Positions 33,054 through 45,664 of a stretch of 64,000 bases of DNA are shown piece by piece. Under the pieces are notes generated by a model, which saw nothing but the letters and a program-made list of their open reading frames with translations, did not search any database and had not been told where the DNA came from. Position numbers and translations under genes: made by a program. Origin of the DNA: Dipteris shenzhenensis (Eukaryota > Polypodiophyta > Polypodiopsida > Gleicheniales). Position 1 is the first letter of the stretch. Each line of letters starts with the position of its first letter. The stretch is taken from NCBI GenBank assembly GCA_047967505.1, contig CM106538.1; one strand, given 5' to 3'.

Positions 33054-34142
33054 TTCTCAAGGGCGATCTCCAAGAGCATGAAAACCAACCTAAAGAATTG
33101 CATGGATGGCAAATCTCAATTGTCATCTCAGCTCGCTGGAGTTGCAATGCACCTGATGGCATCTACCCTCAAAGGGATTTTTGAGCAATACGATAAGCAG
33201 ATGTCTCAGAAGGTGACTTTTATACAAGAGAGAGCCACCGATGTAACTAAGGTAGTGCAACGTGAGAAAAGTATCAAGGAAGGTGCATAAGCCAAGGTAG
33301 AGGAGGCACAAGTGAGGGCCTTGCAAGCATAAGAGCAAGCTGAGGCCGCTACAAAATTGGTCGACGTGGAAAGGCATAGAAGCGCATGAAGGAGCTTCGA
33401 GATAGGCTCGAAGAAGTGAGAAATGACGGGACATGGCAAACAAGGAGCTAGAAAAGATGCGAAAGGATCTTGACAATTAGAGAGCTGAAAAGGAAGGTCT
33501 TTACAAATGGCTCTGCAACATGCAGAATGCATCAAACATTAAAAAAGACCAGATGATGGAGGAGTTAATAAGGGAGAATGTAGAAACTAGAAAGGTGATG
33601 TAGGAGCTGCAAGAGAGCCAAAGGCCAGGAAGGATGGGGTAGAGAGTAGCCGAGGTGGAGAAGACAATGAGGCAGCTACCCAAGCCAGGAAGGATGCAGA
33701 GAGCAACCACGTTGAGGGTTGTTTTTTCAAAACAATTTTGGAAGTCCAAAGAGCAAGCTACAAGACCCTGCAAAAAGACCAGGATAGGTGTTTGCACGAG
33801 CTTGCCATGGCTTTCGACAGTTATGAAAAGCAGTCCGTCATCCTAAGAGATTTCCAAACTAGAGTGGAAGTCTTAGAAATGGCCCATGAAGATATTTTTT
33901 AGCAATTTATGCAACTTCAACAGATGCTGAGGGATTCAGATGAAGCTGTTGCAAAGAGTGAGCAAAAAGTGGAGGAGATGAAGGAGAACATCCCCACCCT
34001 TAAAATGAGGGAGGAAGGAATCAAGAAGCAACTTCTTCATGTACAGAGCAAGACTATGATATTGATGGCCGCAATAGTTAAATCGGCGGATGCCTATCCT
34101 GTCTACTCTCTTAATTGTAGAAACTTCACAATTGACTACTAA
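33054..34142 (+). pseudogene. Decayed coiled-coil ORF of unknown family
   Basis: Fragments in shifting + frames are rich in Lys, Glu and Gln with heptad-like spacing: FEQYDKQMSQKVTFIQERA, VEEAQVRALQA, MKELRDRLEEVRND, MMEELIRENVETRK and LQQMLRDSDEAVAKSEQKVE. At least six stops (TAA, TAG, TGA) interrupt it. The overall impression is a long coiled-coil protein of about 350 residues, perhaps an accessory protein of a DNA transposon or a plant-mobile-domain type gene. No catalytic domain is visible, so its class is unknown. Confidence 0.4.
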
Positions 34143-36479
34143 CATATTATTTTGCAAGTGCAGTTATTTGGGATTTTGTACTTCACGAATGTCAATGAAG
34201 ATCTTGTGGAGCATGTTTGTGAGACTTGTTGAGGATCTTGTGTAAGTAGAGATCCACTTCGCCCATATTGCTATTCTTGCAAAGGCCTTCAAAATGTTGA
34301 ATGAGTCCCAAGTTTGACGGGGGACATAGTGCAACGCAATGGAGAGCAAGTTCCAATTCATGTTTGAGGCCCTTATGTGGACATCATATTGTCATTAGGT
34401 GTTCCTTTTCTACAAATTATGAAGAAGATCTTATGATGGCATGCAGCGAGCTCAAAGCTACAAAACCTAGTGGAAGCTTCACTATCAATAGCTCCGGCTT
34501 TGTATTTGCATTTGGTCCTAATGCATAATTTGTTTTCTTTACTTCTATAAAGCACTCCTACAATTTCAATTTTAATAAATAGTATTCTTATTTCTATACT
34601 TTTCCATTGACTCAAATAAAAATTACATGTGATTCTAACAATGACTATTGAAGTCATTCTTCATAGAAGACAATTCGAAAAAGATGAAGCTTTTGACTTA
34701 GAATATCCTTTTAACACAAATGTCATTGTTTATCTTTTGGAAAATTTCCCAACCTTAACCTATGAAGAAATATTCAAGCTTTTGTTTGAGAACATTATTT
34801 TGGATTTTGAAATTTAGGTGTTGCCATTTACCCATTGCTCATTGTTTCAGGCTTAACTTGGAGCTTTGATAGTGGAGTTGTAGGAGAGGAATGAGCGAAG
34901 AAGTGTGTGTGTGGATGGGAAAAAGGTGAAAACTATCATTTTTTATTGGAAAGCTTTTTTGATCATGGGAAGCTTGTTTTCTATATTTGTTAGTGTTTTG
35001 AAGTGATAGGAAGGTAGCTTAGAAGATTGCTAAAGTGTGTGTAATAGCAAAGTCCAACAAAAACACCCAAAAATGGAGATGAAGCTTAATTTCAAAGTGG
35101 TTCTTGAGTTCGGACAGCCCCACTTGTAGAAATATCTCATTCATGCACCAAAAGTTGATGTTTTTAGCTCTTTTTGTTTAGTACAGGTAGTTTAGGTAGT
35201 GCATAGCACCCACAGACACTCAGAGCTGGGACCAAAACTAAAAAGTCACTAGAAATCACCAAATAGAGGTCGGCAAACTTCGTTTCTCTCTATGTCATTG
35301 ATAGCTTTTTAGCATCTTTGGCATTTGCAACTTCAATTGCCTTAAGGTTATCGTGAATATTTTGACATTTATTATAGAAGTATGGATTAATTCACGAGTT
35401 ATAAGGTCCCAGAGTTAATGGATTTTGGGGCTCTATATGTTCATTTTTAGCATAAATTTTGGTAATCAAAATTGCCATTAAGCAACTCCAAACCTATTGG
35501 ACTTTGTAAATGTCAGTGAGACTGCTCATAGGACTCAGCAAATGGCCAAGAACACTTGAGATCCAAGTTTTTTTAAGCATGAATTCAAAGATCTAAATGA
35601 TCAATAAACAATTGCATACCTACTCATCTTTGTTTATATCTATGGCAACTCATAGGACTTAGCAAAATGGCCAGGAAGCTTGAGATCCATTGCCCTGTTT
35701 TTGGGTTCCATGCATATGATCTCAAATACTGTTGTAATGTCTATTTTTGGCATAAGTGTTTTCCTTATTTTATATAAGGCTCCTCAAAATGAGATACTGC
35801 TTCCTGCATTAAGAGCCACTTTCCACAGTAGGAAAGAGACTTTCCCTCATCACCTTGTTCCATATGCCACATTTTCCACATTTTCCACCTGCTAAGGAGA
35901 GGCACCGTAGGACCACTCTATAGTGCAATCATCAATACATTAGCCTGATAGAGCATTTTTATAGAGCCGTCTTCCCTATAACCCACTACATTGATCTTCC
36001 CTTGGTGTTTAGGATAGAGTTTGTAGGCTAAGAGTCTAGGATTCTCTCCATCACTACCCTAATTAGATCTACCTCACTATTTGTGAGGTGAACTCTACCA
36101 CATAATTGGTCAATTGTCAACCAATCAATGTAGCATCCCACGGTTCATGCCACCTTATGATTCCCTTCTTGTAAAGGTTCCTTGCGCATACTATATCATG
36201 GAGCGCAAAGGGTTCCACATCCTTTATCAATGCAATAGACCACCAAATGGTCCAGGCAAGGCTCACATCCCCTCTCAGACCTCCCTTACCTTTCCATGTT
36301 AGACATGGCAAATATTCTTTCCAGGCCACCACCAATCCATTGATTAGGTCCAAACCTACTTAGAGTGCATATTAAAAAGAAAGAAACAATGATGCTATAA
36401 ACTTTTCTTGCAAAAATGGCAACGTTTCTACCGATTTAGGAATGCTTTTCCCTAAAAATCAATTCATGGAAGCAAGCCT
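34143..36479. other. AT-rich DNA, no gene recognised
   Basis: Open frames are short and motif-free. A word CATAGGACT.AGCAAA.TGGCCA followed by CTTGAGATCCA occurs twice (about 35527 and 35651). No RNA genes or LTR ends were seen. Confidence 0.4.
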
Positions 36480-36850
36480 TTCCCTAGGAATAAAGCATAT
36501 AAATGGTGGATGAGCCTTAGAGAAAGTATTGAAATTCCAAAGAATTGGACTGAGTTTCAGCAAGCTTTTCTCAAATAATTTTAACTTGAAAATGAGATTA
36601 AAAGGGCATGGGATTCAAGTTTGGATAAAAATACTGTAGACTAATATATCACCAATTATAGGGAGGTAGTCCTTAAACTACAAAGGGGATTGACTGAGTC
36701 CCAGAAAATAAGAGGTTTCATGAGGGGTTTGAAAGATAATTATAAGGTTGAGGTGAGGTGAAATTCTCCCATAACCTTTAAGGAGGCTATTAACTATGCC
36801 CAAACATATAATATAATAGGGAGATTTATAATTGGAATTGTGGAATAACT
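36480..36850 (+). pseudogene. Ty3 gag relic
   Basis: Plus-strand pieces match Retrotrans_gag in order: AYKWWMSLRESI, NWTEFQQAFLK, YITNYREVVLKLQRGLTESQ, IRGFMRGLKDNYKVEVR and ITFKEAINYAQ (family: A..W...L, W.eF...F, Y...F..l, F..GL...+..v, .T..eA...A). At least four stops interrupt it. No knuckle, protease or LTR follows. The order of blocks makes the family call firm although the copy is old. Confidence 0.7.
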
Positions 36851-39014
36851 AGCTTTGTCTAGAGATTAATAGACTTCTCAATTCAAAAAGGAAGGGACAA
36901 TTTAAGAAGGAGGTCTCTTAGGTAGATCCTAGGTTATGCCAAATGATTTTGAAAAGAGAGGATTATGAATAGGCTAATCAAGAAAATATTTGGTTTTCAC
37001 GTAGCTGGTGTGCTACTGGGATAGAGTGTTTAGAGCCTTTCAAATGGTGGGTCTAAATTGATGGCGGGAATAAGATCAATGCCATATGACATCCCCAAGA
37101 CCCCTACCTTGGAATGATGATTGTCAATGTGGAAGATGCTCTAAAGGCATGGGAAACTAATAAAGTAGGAGAAGCTTGAATGAAGAGAGGGGAAACATGG
37201 TTCTCTTTAGGTAACTATCTATCTCACTTATAATTCCAAGCACTCAATCATAAGACAAAGGGAGGGGGTTGCATTGCTCTTGCCTTATGTCCTAAAGGGT
37301 AGCTAGAGGTTGCCCTATCTCTTGCCTTACCTCATCACAAGCTACCATGTTTTCTTTGGAAGGGTCATGGCTATCCTTATGAGATCTCAAAGGGAAACCT
37401 ATCGAAAAACCATCCTTTTGGCCACCCAGTTTTGGACCACTATTCTTGTAGTGTTGATTCATGATGAAACGTTGAACTTCACAACTCGCATTCAACCATA
37501 TTTCTCATCCTACATCCATTCATTTAACTTGTGAACAGCCTTGTTATAAGGAGAGGATATTTTGCATGGGAAGTACAAAAGGCTGAGGAGCATGGCCACT
37601 AACATAACAAGATGCATTTGAGAAGGAGAGACATGGTGAGCAAGCAGATTTGTGCTTCAAAAAATTGTAATTGCAACTCCTGAATGAGTGCCAAAATGAT
37701 TTCTTGGACCTTTAAATGCATAGATCCTTTAGGTTTTTGGCCTCTAGCTCACATATTACATTTTATTTCATAATTGATATTACCTTTAATGGAGAGCTCA
37801 CAACATGTGGTCTATGACTATTAAAGTATGCATTTAAAGGACATCAACAAGCTCATTATGAAGCATGAGATGTTGGTGATATGGCCTTTGAAACCTCAAG
37901 ACGATGGAAAAGGAAGCCAATAGAGGCACAACATATGAAGAACTTTGGAGGACAAAAGCAAGCAAGTTTTATCCCTACACAATCAATGTGAGAGCATGGC
38001 CACTCAAACATGTAGTTGTTGAGATCATTGAATTCGATAGAACACTCAATGGATTTGCATCAAGGTACATGGGAAACACTATATCAAAATGATGTGTCCA
38101 TGTGCTTCACTAAGTTAACACAAGCTTCTCAGCTTGATCATCCAAGAGTCTATTTCTTAAAGTATGCATATGTGGCTTTTGTCAAAGCTTGAATATTAAT
38201 GTGACTAACCCATTGTTATGTTGAGGCTTGGCTAACTCATTGCAACACCTTGCAACTCATGATTATACACCCGCACCACCTTATGAATCTCATACATGAA
38301 GACAAGGATCTCTTTGGCCTTTGTGTTCCACCATTCAAGGCCAAGAAAATAGACAAAACTATGTAAGGGGTTGTGAGAGATTGCTCCCATCATGGCCCAC
38401 CAAACAATTACCATGGCTCCTTGCTTTTGTACCATTGATCGAATATTCTTCTCTCATTCTCTTGACTTGAATGAAGAGATAGTTTTATTGCAATAATGAG
38501 AGCTTGCCTAGTACTCCAAAATTGCATCTAGCCTTTTCTAATGGCTAGACCCTTCAAGTCTAGGACCTTAAGCATCACTTTTGACATAGCCCATCAGATA
38601 TAGAGGTTTAGGAGACCTCGGCTTCTGCCAATAACAGGAGACAACTCGATAGATGCAGATCCAAGACATCTTTGTAGCCCATCGGCAAGCCACTGTGGTG
38701 CCAAGTTTCAGATTTTGAGTTGAGATCTAAAGTGTGTACTACATACACGTATAAAATTGTAAAGTATTCTACAAGAGTTCTTACTACATTTGGCATTTTT
38801 CATAACAACTTTGCAAAACTTTTTTAGGTCCTATCTAACTTTGATAGTACACTTGGATATAGGTCCCTAGACTTTCATGTCTTATATATTGATTATCATG
38901 TGAAAAGGCTCCCCTCAAAGTAATATAGCCATTATATTCTTCATGCTTGTCCATTGATTTGAGACAATTGTGCACCTGGTGTTGTGTAACTATGAGAAAA
39001 TATATGATTGATAG

Positions 39015-39016
<2 letters not shown>
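36851..39016. other. No recognised gene
   Basis: Possibly further decayed retroelement downstream of the gag relic up to about 37250 (a W-rich segment), but no motif can be named. 37300-39016 is AT-rich with only short open frames. Confidence 0.35.
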
Positions 39017-39072
<56 letters not shown>

Positions 39073-39137
39073 GTTTATTTGTGTGTGTCTCTCTCTCATG
39101 TTTATTTGTGTCTGTGCATGCATGTGTGCATGCACGC

Positions 39138-39182
<45 letters not shown>

Positions 39183-39183
39183 C
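39017..39183 (+). repeat. Compound microsatellite (TC)27 and (TG)15
   Basis: A pure TC run spans 39017-39070. It is followed by two copies of ATGTTTATTTGTGT...CTCTCTC, then a TGCATGCA/TGTG mix, a TG run at 39141-39170 and TATG repeats to 39183. Open frames through it encode Ser-Leu or Cys-Val repeats and are artefacts. Confidence 0.97.
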
Positions 39184-39379
39184 ACCAACTTCATCATCGT
39201 GAGCTTAGAACATCTTTCCATCACCTAGAAAATGAATAGGTCTCCCTTGATGTTTGTGGATTCTATTTTGGCATTGGCCACCACAACCTTTGTGCTTGTC
39301 ATATTTACCTTTGTGAAATTTTATTTAGCTTTTTTAGAGTCATTCAAAGTTGAACCAACCTTCTTGCTTTGGTTGTCTC

Positions 39380-39880
39380 TAGAAAATTGTCTTCATTTTC
39401 CATAATCAAAGCATGTTTTGTGCTTCCTAATAGATCCTATCTTTGGGACCCTCAGATCCTTCTCTGCCTTGCTCTTGCTATTTCCATTTTCCTTTCCCTT
39501 TCTACTAAGAAGGCCTTTGAATAAGCCAAACTTCTTTTCTTGAACCTCTTCTTGTAAAAGCAAGAGAACCATCTTTTTAAGTGATTTAGGTGCTAACCCC
39601 TGTTCTATAATCGTGGTTGTCACAACCCTTTATAGTCTTAGGGAAGCATGCCCAGCACCAATTTGGAAATCTAGGATGATTCTATTTTTTGACCAAGTTC
39701 CATGAGTCAACCTTTGACCATGTTCAATCGATGATGTAGTCTTGCATCGAATCTCCCTTGTCCATCTTTGTGTTGTAAAGATCGATCTTGAGGTAAAGTC
39801 TTCCAACTTCATTTTTCACCTCCAACATCTCCTTATGCATCTTCCATCCCTCTACTGCTATCTTGCTCAACTAAGTATTA
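39380..39880 (-). pseudogene. Copia-type gag relic
   Basis: On the minus strand: WKMHKEMLEVKNEVGRLYLK, then DLYNTKMDKGDSMQDYI (family: L...KM.eG.s...hi), then a Lys-rich segment and KHKTCFDYGK, a degraded knuckle start. Stops and frameshifts separate the pieces. It resembles but is not identical to the Copia gag fragment at 22787-23258. No pol or LTR nearby. Confidence 0.5.
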
Positions 39881-40419
39881 GGAAAGACAATGCGTATAGT
39901 AGTCCTAATGATGATGGCTAGACATCTATATCTCACACTATCTAATCTTGGACTGCAATTAGATTTTCTATAGTGGTCATTGCTCTAAAAACATTCTTGA
40001 TGTTCTCTAGTCTCAATTCTAGTCTAGTGGTGATTTCTAGAATCCTTGGACAACGAGGTGAATCCAACCTTCATCTTCCAAATTGGATAGTCGGACCCAT
40101 CGAGCTTTCTAGTTTTCCCAAAGTTGGGGATGGGAAAATGGCTAGCCATCTTGAGATGCGATTGGCTAGGCATCTTGAGGTGAATCATTAATGAGACAAC
40201 AAACTTTGAAAGTTAATTGAATACTAAAATTCTTTAATTGAAGAGGAACTTCTTCGTTCATTGTCATTATATACTTCTAATTCTCTCTTTAACTTGTCCC
40301 TAAGACCTCCAGAAGAAATAAGAAAATATTTTGTGGTCTCAAATTGGTCCATAGACATGACCAAAAGTGAGAGATAACCTCCTAGGGACCTCATGCTCAA
40401 ACTAGAGTCACTCCCTTAA
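39881..40419. other. No recognised gene
   Basis: Spacer between the Copia gag relic and the second LINE. A 72-codon + frame at 39973-40191 has no motif. No poly(T) that would mark the LINE 3' end was recognised. Confidence 0.35.
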
Positions 40420-43400
40420 GGGGGTCTAGGCTTCTTCCTTTATTTGCTAGAGGCCTTGGTCAATACCTGTCATATAGGAGAAAAGGGGCACCTCCTCCAC
40501 TCTAATTAAGTTCCCACTTGAGCAAGCCAAAGCACTCCCCTAGATCCCATTGAATGTCCCAAACAGTGTGAACCTTCCATAACCAAAGTCTCTGGTGTGC
40601 TCCCTCATGATCTAAAAGAATTGAGTCCGAGATAATCGTCTAGTCCTTGCCCGAATGGCATTGTCCCATGCAACCCCTATGAAAGCACTAGCATGAGTCT
40701 ATGATCAGGTTGTGGCAAGGAGAATATGGGTCGCTACCAAGTCATTACCTACTAGTGAGAGTTTGGCCAAGCTCTAGTATAGAAGCTTGCACCAAAGACT
40801 CTCTAATATTGGAACCATTTGTTACTCTACTATAATGTTATCATTATGCTGATACGTTTTGCACTTGCATTGATATCCATCAAGAGTGGTAGCAAGCATT
40901 TTTATAAATTGCTTTCTCTGGAATTGCCTCACACTTTTGTCTAGTTAGCGCTGATGTAATTCATAGAAAATATGAGCTCTTCCACAAGACTCTGATTGCT
41001 CTTCAAATGGCTAGATCATACTGAAGGAGGGCTTAAAGATGTATTAGATGCAAGTCTGTCTGAAGGGAGGCCTCTGATTACTACCAAGTTAAATAATCGC
41101 CTGAAGTCATCACCAAACGACAAAATGAGGGACTATACTAGGAAATTTCCCAACTTGCCTCTTTGCATAATTATGAGCTATGGAAGTGTTGTGAGCTATG
41201 GGAGCATTGTGGAACTATCAGCAACTCAGAGAAAAATCTTTTGCACTATGGCAAAACAAATTTACAAGTTCTGATTGTCGCTTCTAATCAAAAATTCACA
41301 CTCGTATCTACCCGCTAGCTACTGTGACCTTGGTTCCTACTCTTTGAGATGCTTAATGGAGGCAAGGTCCTATCTTAGAGCTCCCTTGTGCACCTAGAGG
41401 AGAGGTGGTGCAATGCATGGGACTATAGCTCCTCAATAGCCCCTTGGATTGCCTCTATTGCCCACGTAGCCTAGCCTCTATTTGGGCCATGTTTGTCTAC
41501 AAATCTTTGCCCCCTGTCTCCTACACCTCTTGCTCATGTAACAAGGAATTAAGAATGTGAATCCCACTCTTGGGGAGCAGCTGCTCTAGCTGCATAATAG
41601 CCAAGGAATGGTCTAACATCATGGTGTCGGCTAGAATGTCAGTGGCTCATCCCCTGTGCATCGCCCAGTCCCCCACATAAAACTTGTCTAGCCTCTCTAA
41701 GAGTCCATTGTGCCGACACTGACCAAAGGAGAAACTTCAGCTTCCTAGAAGCCTGGAGAGCTCCATCTCTTGCTAGGGGTCCCTGTCACAAATTGTGAAG
41801 ATGAACTACTCCCATGTACTCCTCTCTACTGTCGGCATCTCTGCCATACTTGTCCTCCCTAAACTCTAGACTGTTTGTCACCTCCAATAATCCAAGAGAC
41901 TATATATTGAAGTCTCCACTAGCCATCTCTAAAAAGTGATCTATTGTTGCCACAAGCAAGGTTCAAGGTGCCTGTCCTAGAGTCACCTGAATGAATGCCC
42001 ATATAGATTGCCTTGCTTGTGGTCAGATCCCCTTGATCAAAGGCATCTAGTACCACCACCAATGAGACTGAGATACAAACCCCTCTGCTTTTGGCTACTG
42101 CAAGGGACCACACCTCTAGCCCTCTTCTTGGCAAGAGATGGTTCTCACAACTTATATTTGCTGTGTTGAATACATATGCTCATGAATAATTAAAAATCGA
42201 TTGTCCTCCTCAATTCCTAGTAGAGTAGTAGGTACTATGGCTATAGACACACCGGTCGTGGAGCTCATGCATGTCTAAACTCATTGAAGTCCAGCTCATG
42301 GAGAAAAGGCTTGGGAGAAGAAGGATCGCTTATGAGTAGGAGGCTACACCACCACGTCAAACTTTTGTGACTTTGAAGGGGTGTTGGGGGGGAGCAATCC
42401 ACATCTCTGTGTCGCCATAGGCATGATAGGTTTCATGCCTATCTTGAGGGCACTACATCTCATAAAGGAAACCTCTATCCCTAACTTGGCTACGCATTGG
42501 TGGAGTGACCAAGCATGACCTATGTGTAATGTATATTTGGTCCTAGGCAAATTCGCCCATTGCAAAACCTATGCCTAGTCTCTCTATGCGGAAACTAAGC
42601 CCAAAAGTAGCAACAACCCCAACTCCTCCATCAAGAGGTACATCTGCTCCTTCATCATACAATTGAACAAAGAGTGGGTCTACTTCTCCTTCCCTGTGGA
42701 GGCAAATTTGAATCCCAAAAAAGGTCATGTGAAAGCCTACTACTCCAATTGAGCCCCCTTTATGCGGGTTGCAAAATCCTAACTGTCATCTCCAAGGCAA
42801 GGGGATACTCGTCTGGTATCTCTAGGTAGTTCCATGGTCTGAACCTCCAAAAATCCCTTGACAAGGGTTGCCAGGCTTTGGGCTTGAAAGCTAAGAAAAA
42901 AGGCCACGTGGATGCCTTCTACCAGAAAGTCCTAATATGAGGGGAGGACTGAGGCTGAGAGGAGGAGGCCATAGCCTAAGAGGGAGGGTGGGGCTCTGCT
43001 GCCCAAAGGCTTTGGGTCCTAGGCGAGAGGAGGAGAAAGAAGCAGTTGATACTACAATAGCGGGAGGAGGAGAAGAAGGATGTGGAGAGCTAACAAGATG
43101 GTGGTGAGTAGTGATGGTGGTAACAGCTAGGGTGGGATGAAGGGTGAGAGAAGAAGAAGTGGGGGAGCATGCAAGGAAGGGTAACCAGTAGAGGGGGGGA
43201 CGAGCAAGATTGGCAGGGAGGTGAGGGAGGGGGCAACTAGAGTAGTGACCACCGAGGCTGAGGGATCCCCCTGATCCACATCTGCTAGGTTGGCTCTAGG
43301 TGCTCTATCACCCCACTACCGATGGATCTAGCTAAACATCAAAGAAGGTCTTATCCTCCAAGGTATAGGGGTGGTCCACTGAGGCATCCTTTGACTACTT

Positions 43401-44300
43401 CCCTTGAGACTTGGGAGGTGCCTCCTACTCTCTCCCTTGATATGCTCTTGAAGTATTGCATGTCATCTCTACGGTTCTTCAAAGCATTCTTGCTAGGAAT
43501 TTTTGTGCTTCACCCTAGTCCAAGCCCCTCTAGAAGGCTCTACCCAGGGTGTCTAGAACTCTGTCCATTGTCTTGACTTGTGTTGCACTCTTGGTGGTGG
43601 TCGAGTAGCCCTTTGCTCTGGTTGACACTGTGGGTGAGATCCCTACCTAGACCCCTCCTACAATACTAAGCTGAGTGTCCCATCTACCTACACCATAAGC
43701 ACTAGCCTTAGCAGCCTCAAGATCTCAATGATTTGTGTCTGAAATCACTACCATCTAGAGTCTCTAGAAAGATATCCTCTGGAAGAGTCTCTCAGCAGTT
43801 GACTATCAAGGGACTCCATCATCTACAACCACTATCGTTGCCATCTGAAGTGGCGACTCCACCACCATGCCAAAGGCTCCTCCAATGGAGTGAATGATAG
43901 GTTTGTACTTCTTGGGGAGCTCTAAAAATCGAAGAGTCACCTAGAAGTGAGGCAGGTGGTGAGTCAAATCCATGTCATCAATTGTGAACCCATTGTACCA
44001 AGGGATGAGGTAGACAAGATGTGGGCCCAATAAGAGAGGGCCCCACTCCACAAGTGATTAGGTGGTGTTGGGTGAGTTGAAGTGGAGAAGGAAGACCCCT
44101 CTACCATAAATAGTGACCTCCTCTATATTGTCTCGGTAAGCTCATCTAGATCCAATCATGTACCTCTCCTTGTAGCCATGAGACCAACTATCTTGCCCAC
44201 CAGTGCTCTATCTTGAAGTGGCTGAATTGCTTTCTTCACCTAGTGTTTGTCTTTTAGAAAGAGAACAACCTTACTGGCGTGGGTACCACCAAGATTCATT
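40420..44300 (-). mobile_element. LINE copy 2, highly decayed ORF1-EN-RT
   Basis: Three parts in 5'-3' order on the minus strand. (1) About 44300-42350, an ORF1-like region: FLELPKKYKPIIHSIGGAFG-like (family: L....i...iG..lG), readable only with frameshifts. (2) About 42130-41320, the endonuclease: ASGDFNIQS, RLDKFYVGDWA and LDHSLAI (family: GDFN, R+DRfl.s..W, SDH.pi). (3) 40860-40420, a stretch homologous at the DNA level to 10620-11330 of LINE copy 1 (for example AGTTTGG.C.AGCTC.A.TA.A). The central RT with FADD is missing. Boundaries are approximate. Confidence 0.6.
40870..41300 (+). other. Unassigned insert within LINE copy 2 region
   Basis: Between the endonuclease/RT start and the RT end of the LINE lies sequence that does not resemble LINE. 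A 92-codon + frame at 40996-41274 is open without a recognisable domain. It may be an insertion or a deletion joint. Confidence 0.3.
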
Positions 44301-45096
44301 CTTCAAAAGAATAATAAGCACAAGCGCGGTGCTACAAGAAAGAAAAATGGAAAAGAGGAGGCTAGGAGAGGACTGAGGAGGCCCTCTGAAAAGACTCCCA
44401 GAGGCTAGCTAAAGGCTACCAAAAAGAGAGCTCTCAATAATGGTACAAGGGCAAAGGCCTTCAAAAAATATCTACCAATAGGACTCCAAAAAGGAGGGGA
44501 AACAGCCATCCAAAAGGAGGAGGCTAGTTGTGAGCTACTTCCAATGGCTGGTACAACACCAAAGGATAGCATAAAAAAATAATGCCTTAAAAGATCCACA
44601 AAACACCTCCAAAAGGACACCCATAAGCTGAAAAAAACTTTGAATAGTGCCCTCCCAAGGCCAACAAGACCTATGGCAAAGGCCCTTATCACCTATAGCA
44701 CCCTTGGAAGGGGCTAGCAGCTTTTAGATCCCATCACAAGGGGCAAGTTGCCTCATTAGAAGGCTTCACCTCTTAGAGGTGACCTAGGGAAACAACACGT
44801 AGCTTTGAATTGGAGCTCACCACACCTGGAGTGGCTCGGTTCTTCAAGCAGGCTTCCCTTAGGTAGCTGGGAACCAAGTAAGTGATGCCCAACCATACCA
44901 AAGGAGCCTGAGGAGGGGAGGAAGCCCTCTCAACCTACCAGCAAAGTGTGGGGAGCCAATGGGACCCCGTGCGGGTCTATAGGTGAGAAAAATGCATCAA
45001 GGAGGAGATCTAGGGCATTTTCGAAGCTGTAAGGAGGAGTGTGAAGGTGAGGAAGAAGGGCCAGGAGGGAGGGGGCCACAAGGGGGAGGGGAGGTG
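44301..45096. other. Purine/pyrimidine-skewed DNA, no gene
   Basis: It could be the 5' end of the LINE. Minus frames of 95 and 61 codons (44405-44692, 44930-45115) have no motif. The end (45060-45096) is a purine run AGGGGGAGGGGAGG directly before the LTR that follows. Confidence 0.35.
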
Positions 45097-45429
45097 TGTT
45101 GAGATATGGTGCCATCTGTACATAGATTAGAGGCTAAGGTATGGTATAGGAATGTATTAAAGTAGCCACCCTAGGATGTGGACTACATGATGTGAGGATG
45201 TGGATCAAGGACATCCACTAGGAGAGATGTGGATCAAAGGATCCCACAAGTGTTGAATGTTTTAAAGGCTCTCTCTATATAGGAAGCCTATCTCTTCTAT
45301 TACAATACACATTTGGAATAGATTGACTCAAGTTTCCCTATCTCTCTCATGAAGTCTCGTGTGGTTGCATCCACCATAGCTAGTCATTGTTGCACTAGGC
45401 TTAGCACTATCATTTCTCATATTTTCACA
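45097..45429 (+). repeat. Isolated Copia-type LTR, 333 bp
   Basis: It begins TGTTGAGATATGG, has TATATAGG at 45276-45283, and ends CATATTTTCACA exactly before a PBS. No second copy lies in the window, so this is a lone 5' LTR of a truncated or non-autonomous element. A PPT-like purine run lies directly on its left; see the findings. Confidence 0.75.
45276..45283 (+). promoter_or_regulatory. TATA box in isolated Copia LTR
   Basis: TATATAGG in CTCTCTCTATATAGGAAGCC, about 150 bp from the LTR end. Confidence 0.5.
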
Positions 45430-45441
45430 TGGTATCAGAAC
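45430..45441 (+). other. Primer binding site, initiator Met-tRNA (one change)
   Basis: TGGTATCAGAAC follows the LTR end; the usual sequence is TGGTATCAGAGC. One mismatch at base 11. Confidence 0.8.
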
Positions 45442-45602
45442 GTAGGTTTAATCTGAACCTAGGTTCATGAGAGGTCCATTCCTTATGAGAAATTTCGCCA
45501 TCCATTTGTTTCCATTGTGAGAGGTTATTCTGTAGTGAGAGATCTATGAGAAAGAGATTAGTGAGAGTCTATTCATTCTAGGAAATCTATTTCCTACCTT
45601 AA

Positions 45603-45664
<62 letters not shown>

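Noticed and set aside
39001-39230. Ser/Leu- and Cys/Val-repeat proteins
   Set aside because: They are translations of the TC and TG microsatellites and have no support as genes.
40996-41274. 92-codon + frame as a host exon
   Set aside because: No recognised domain and no clear splice sites; it lies in the middle of a broken LINE, so left unassigned.
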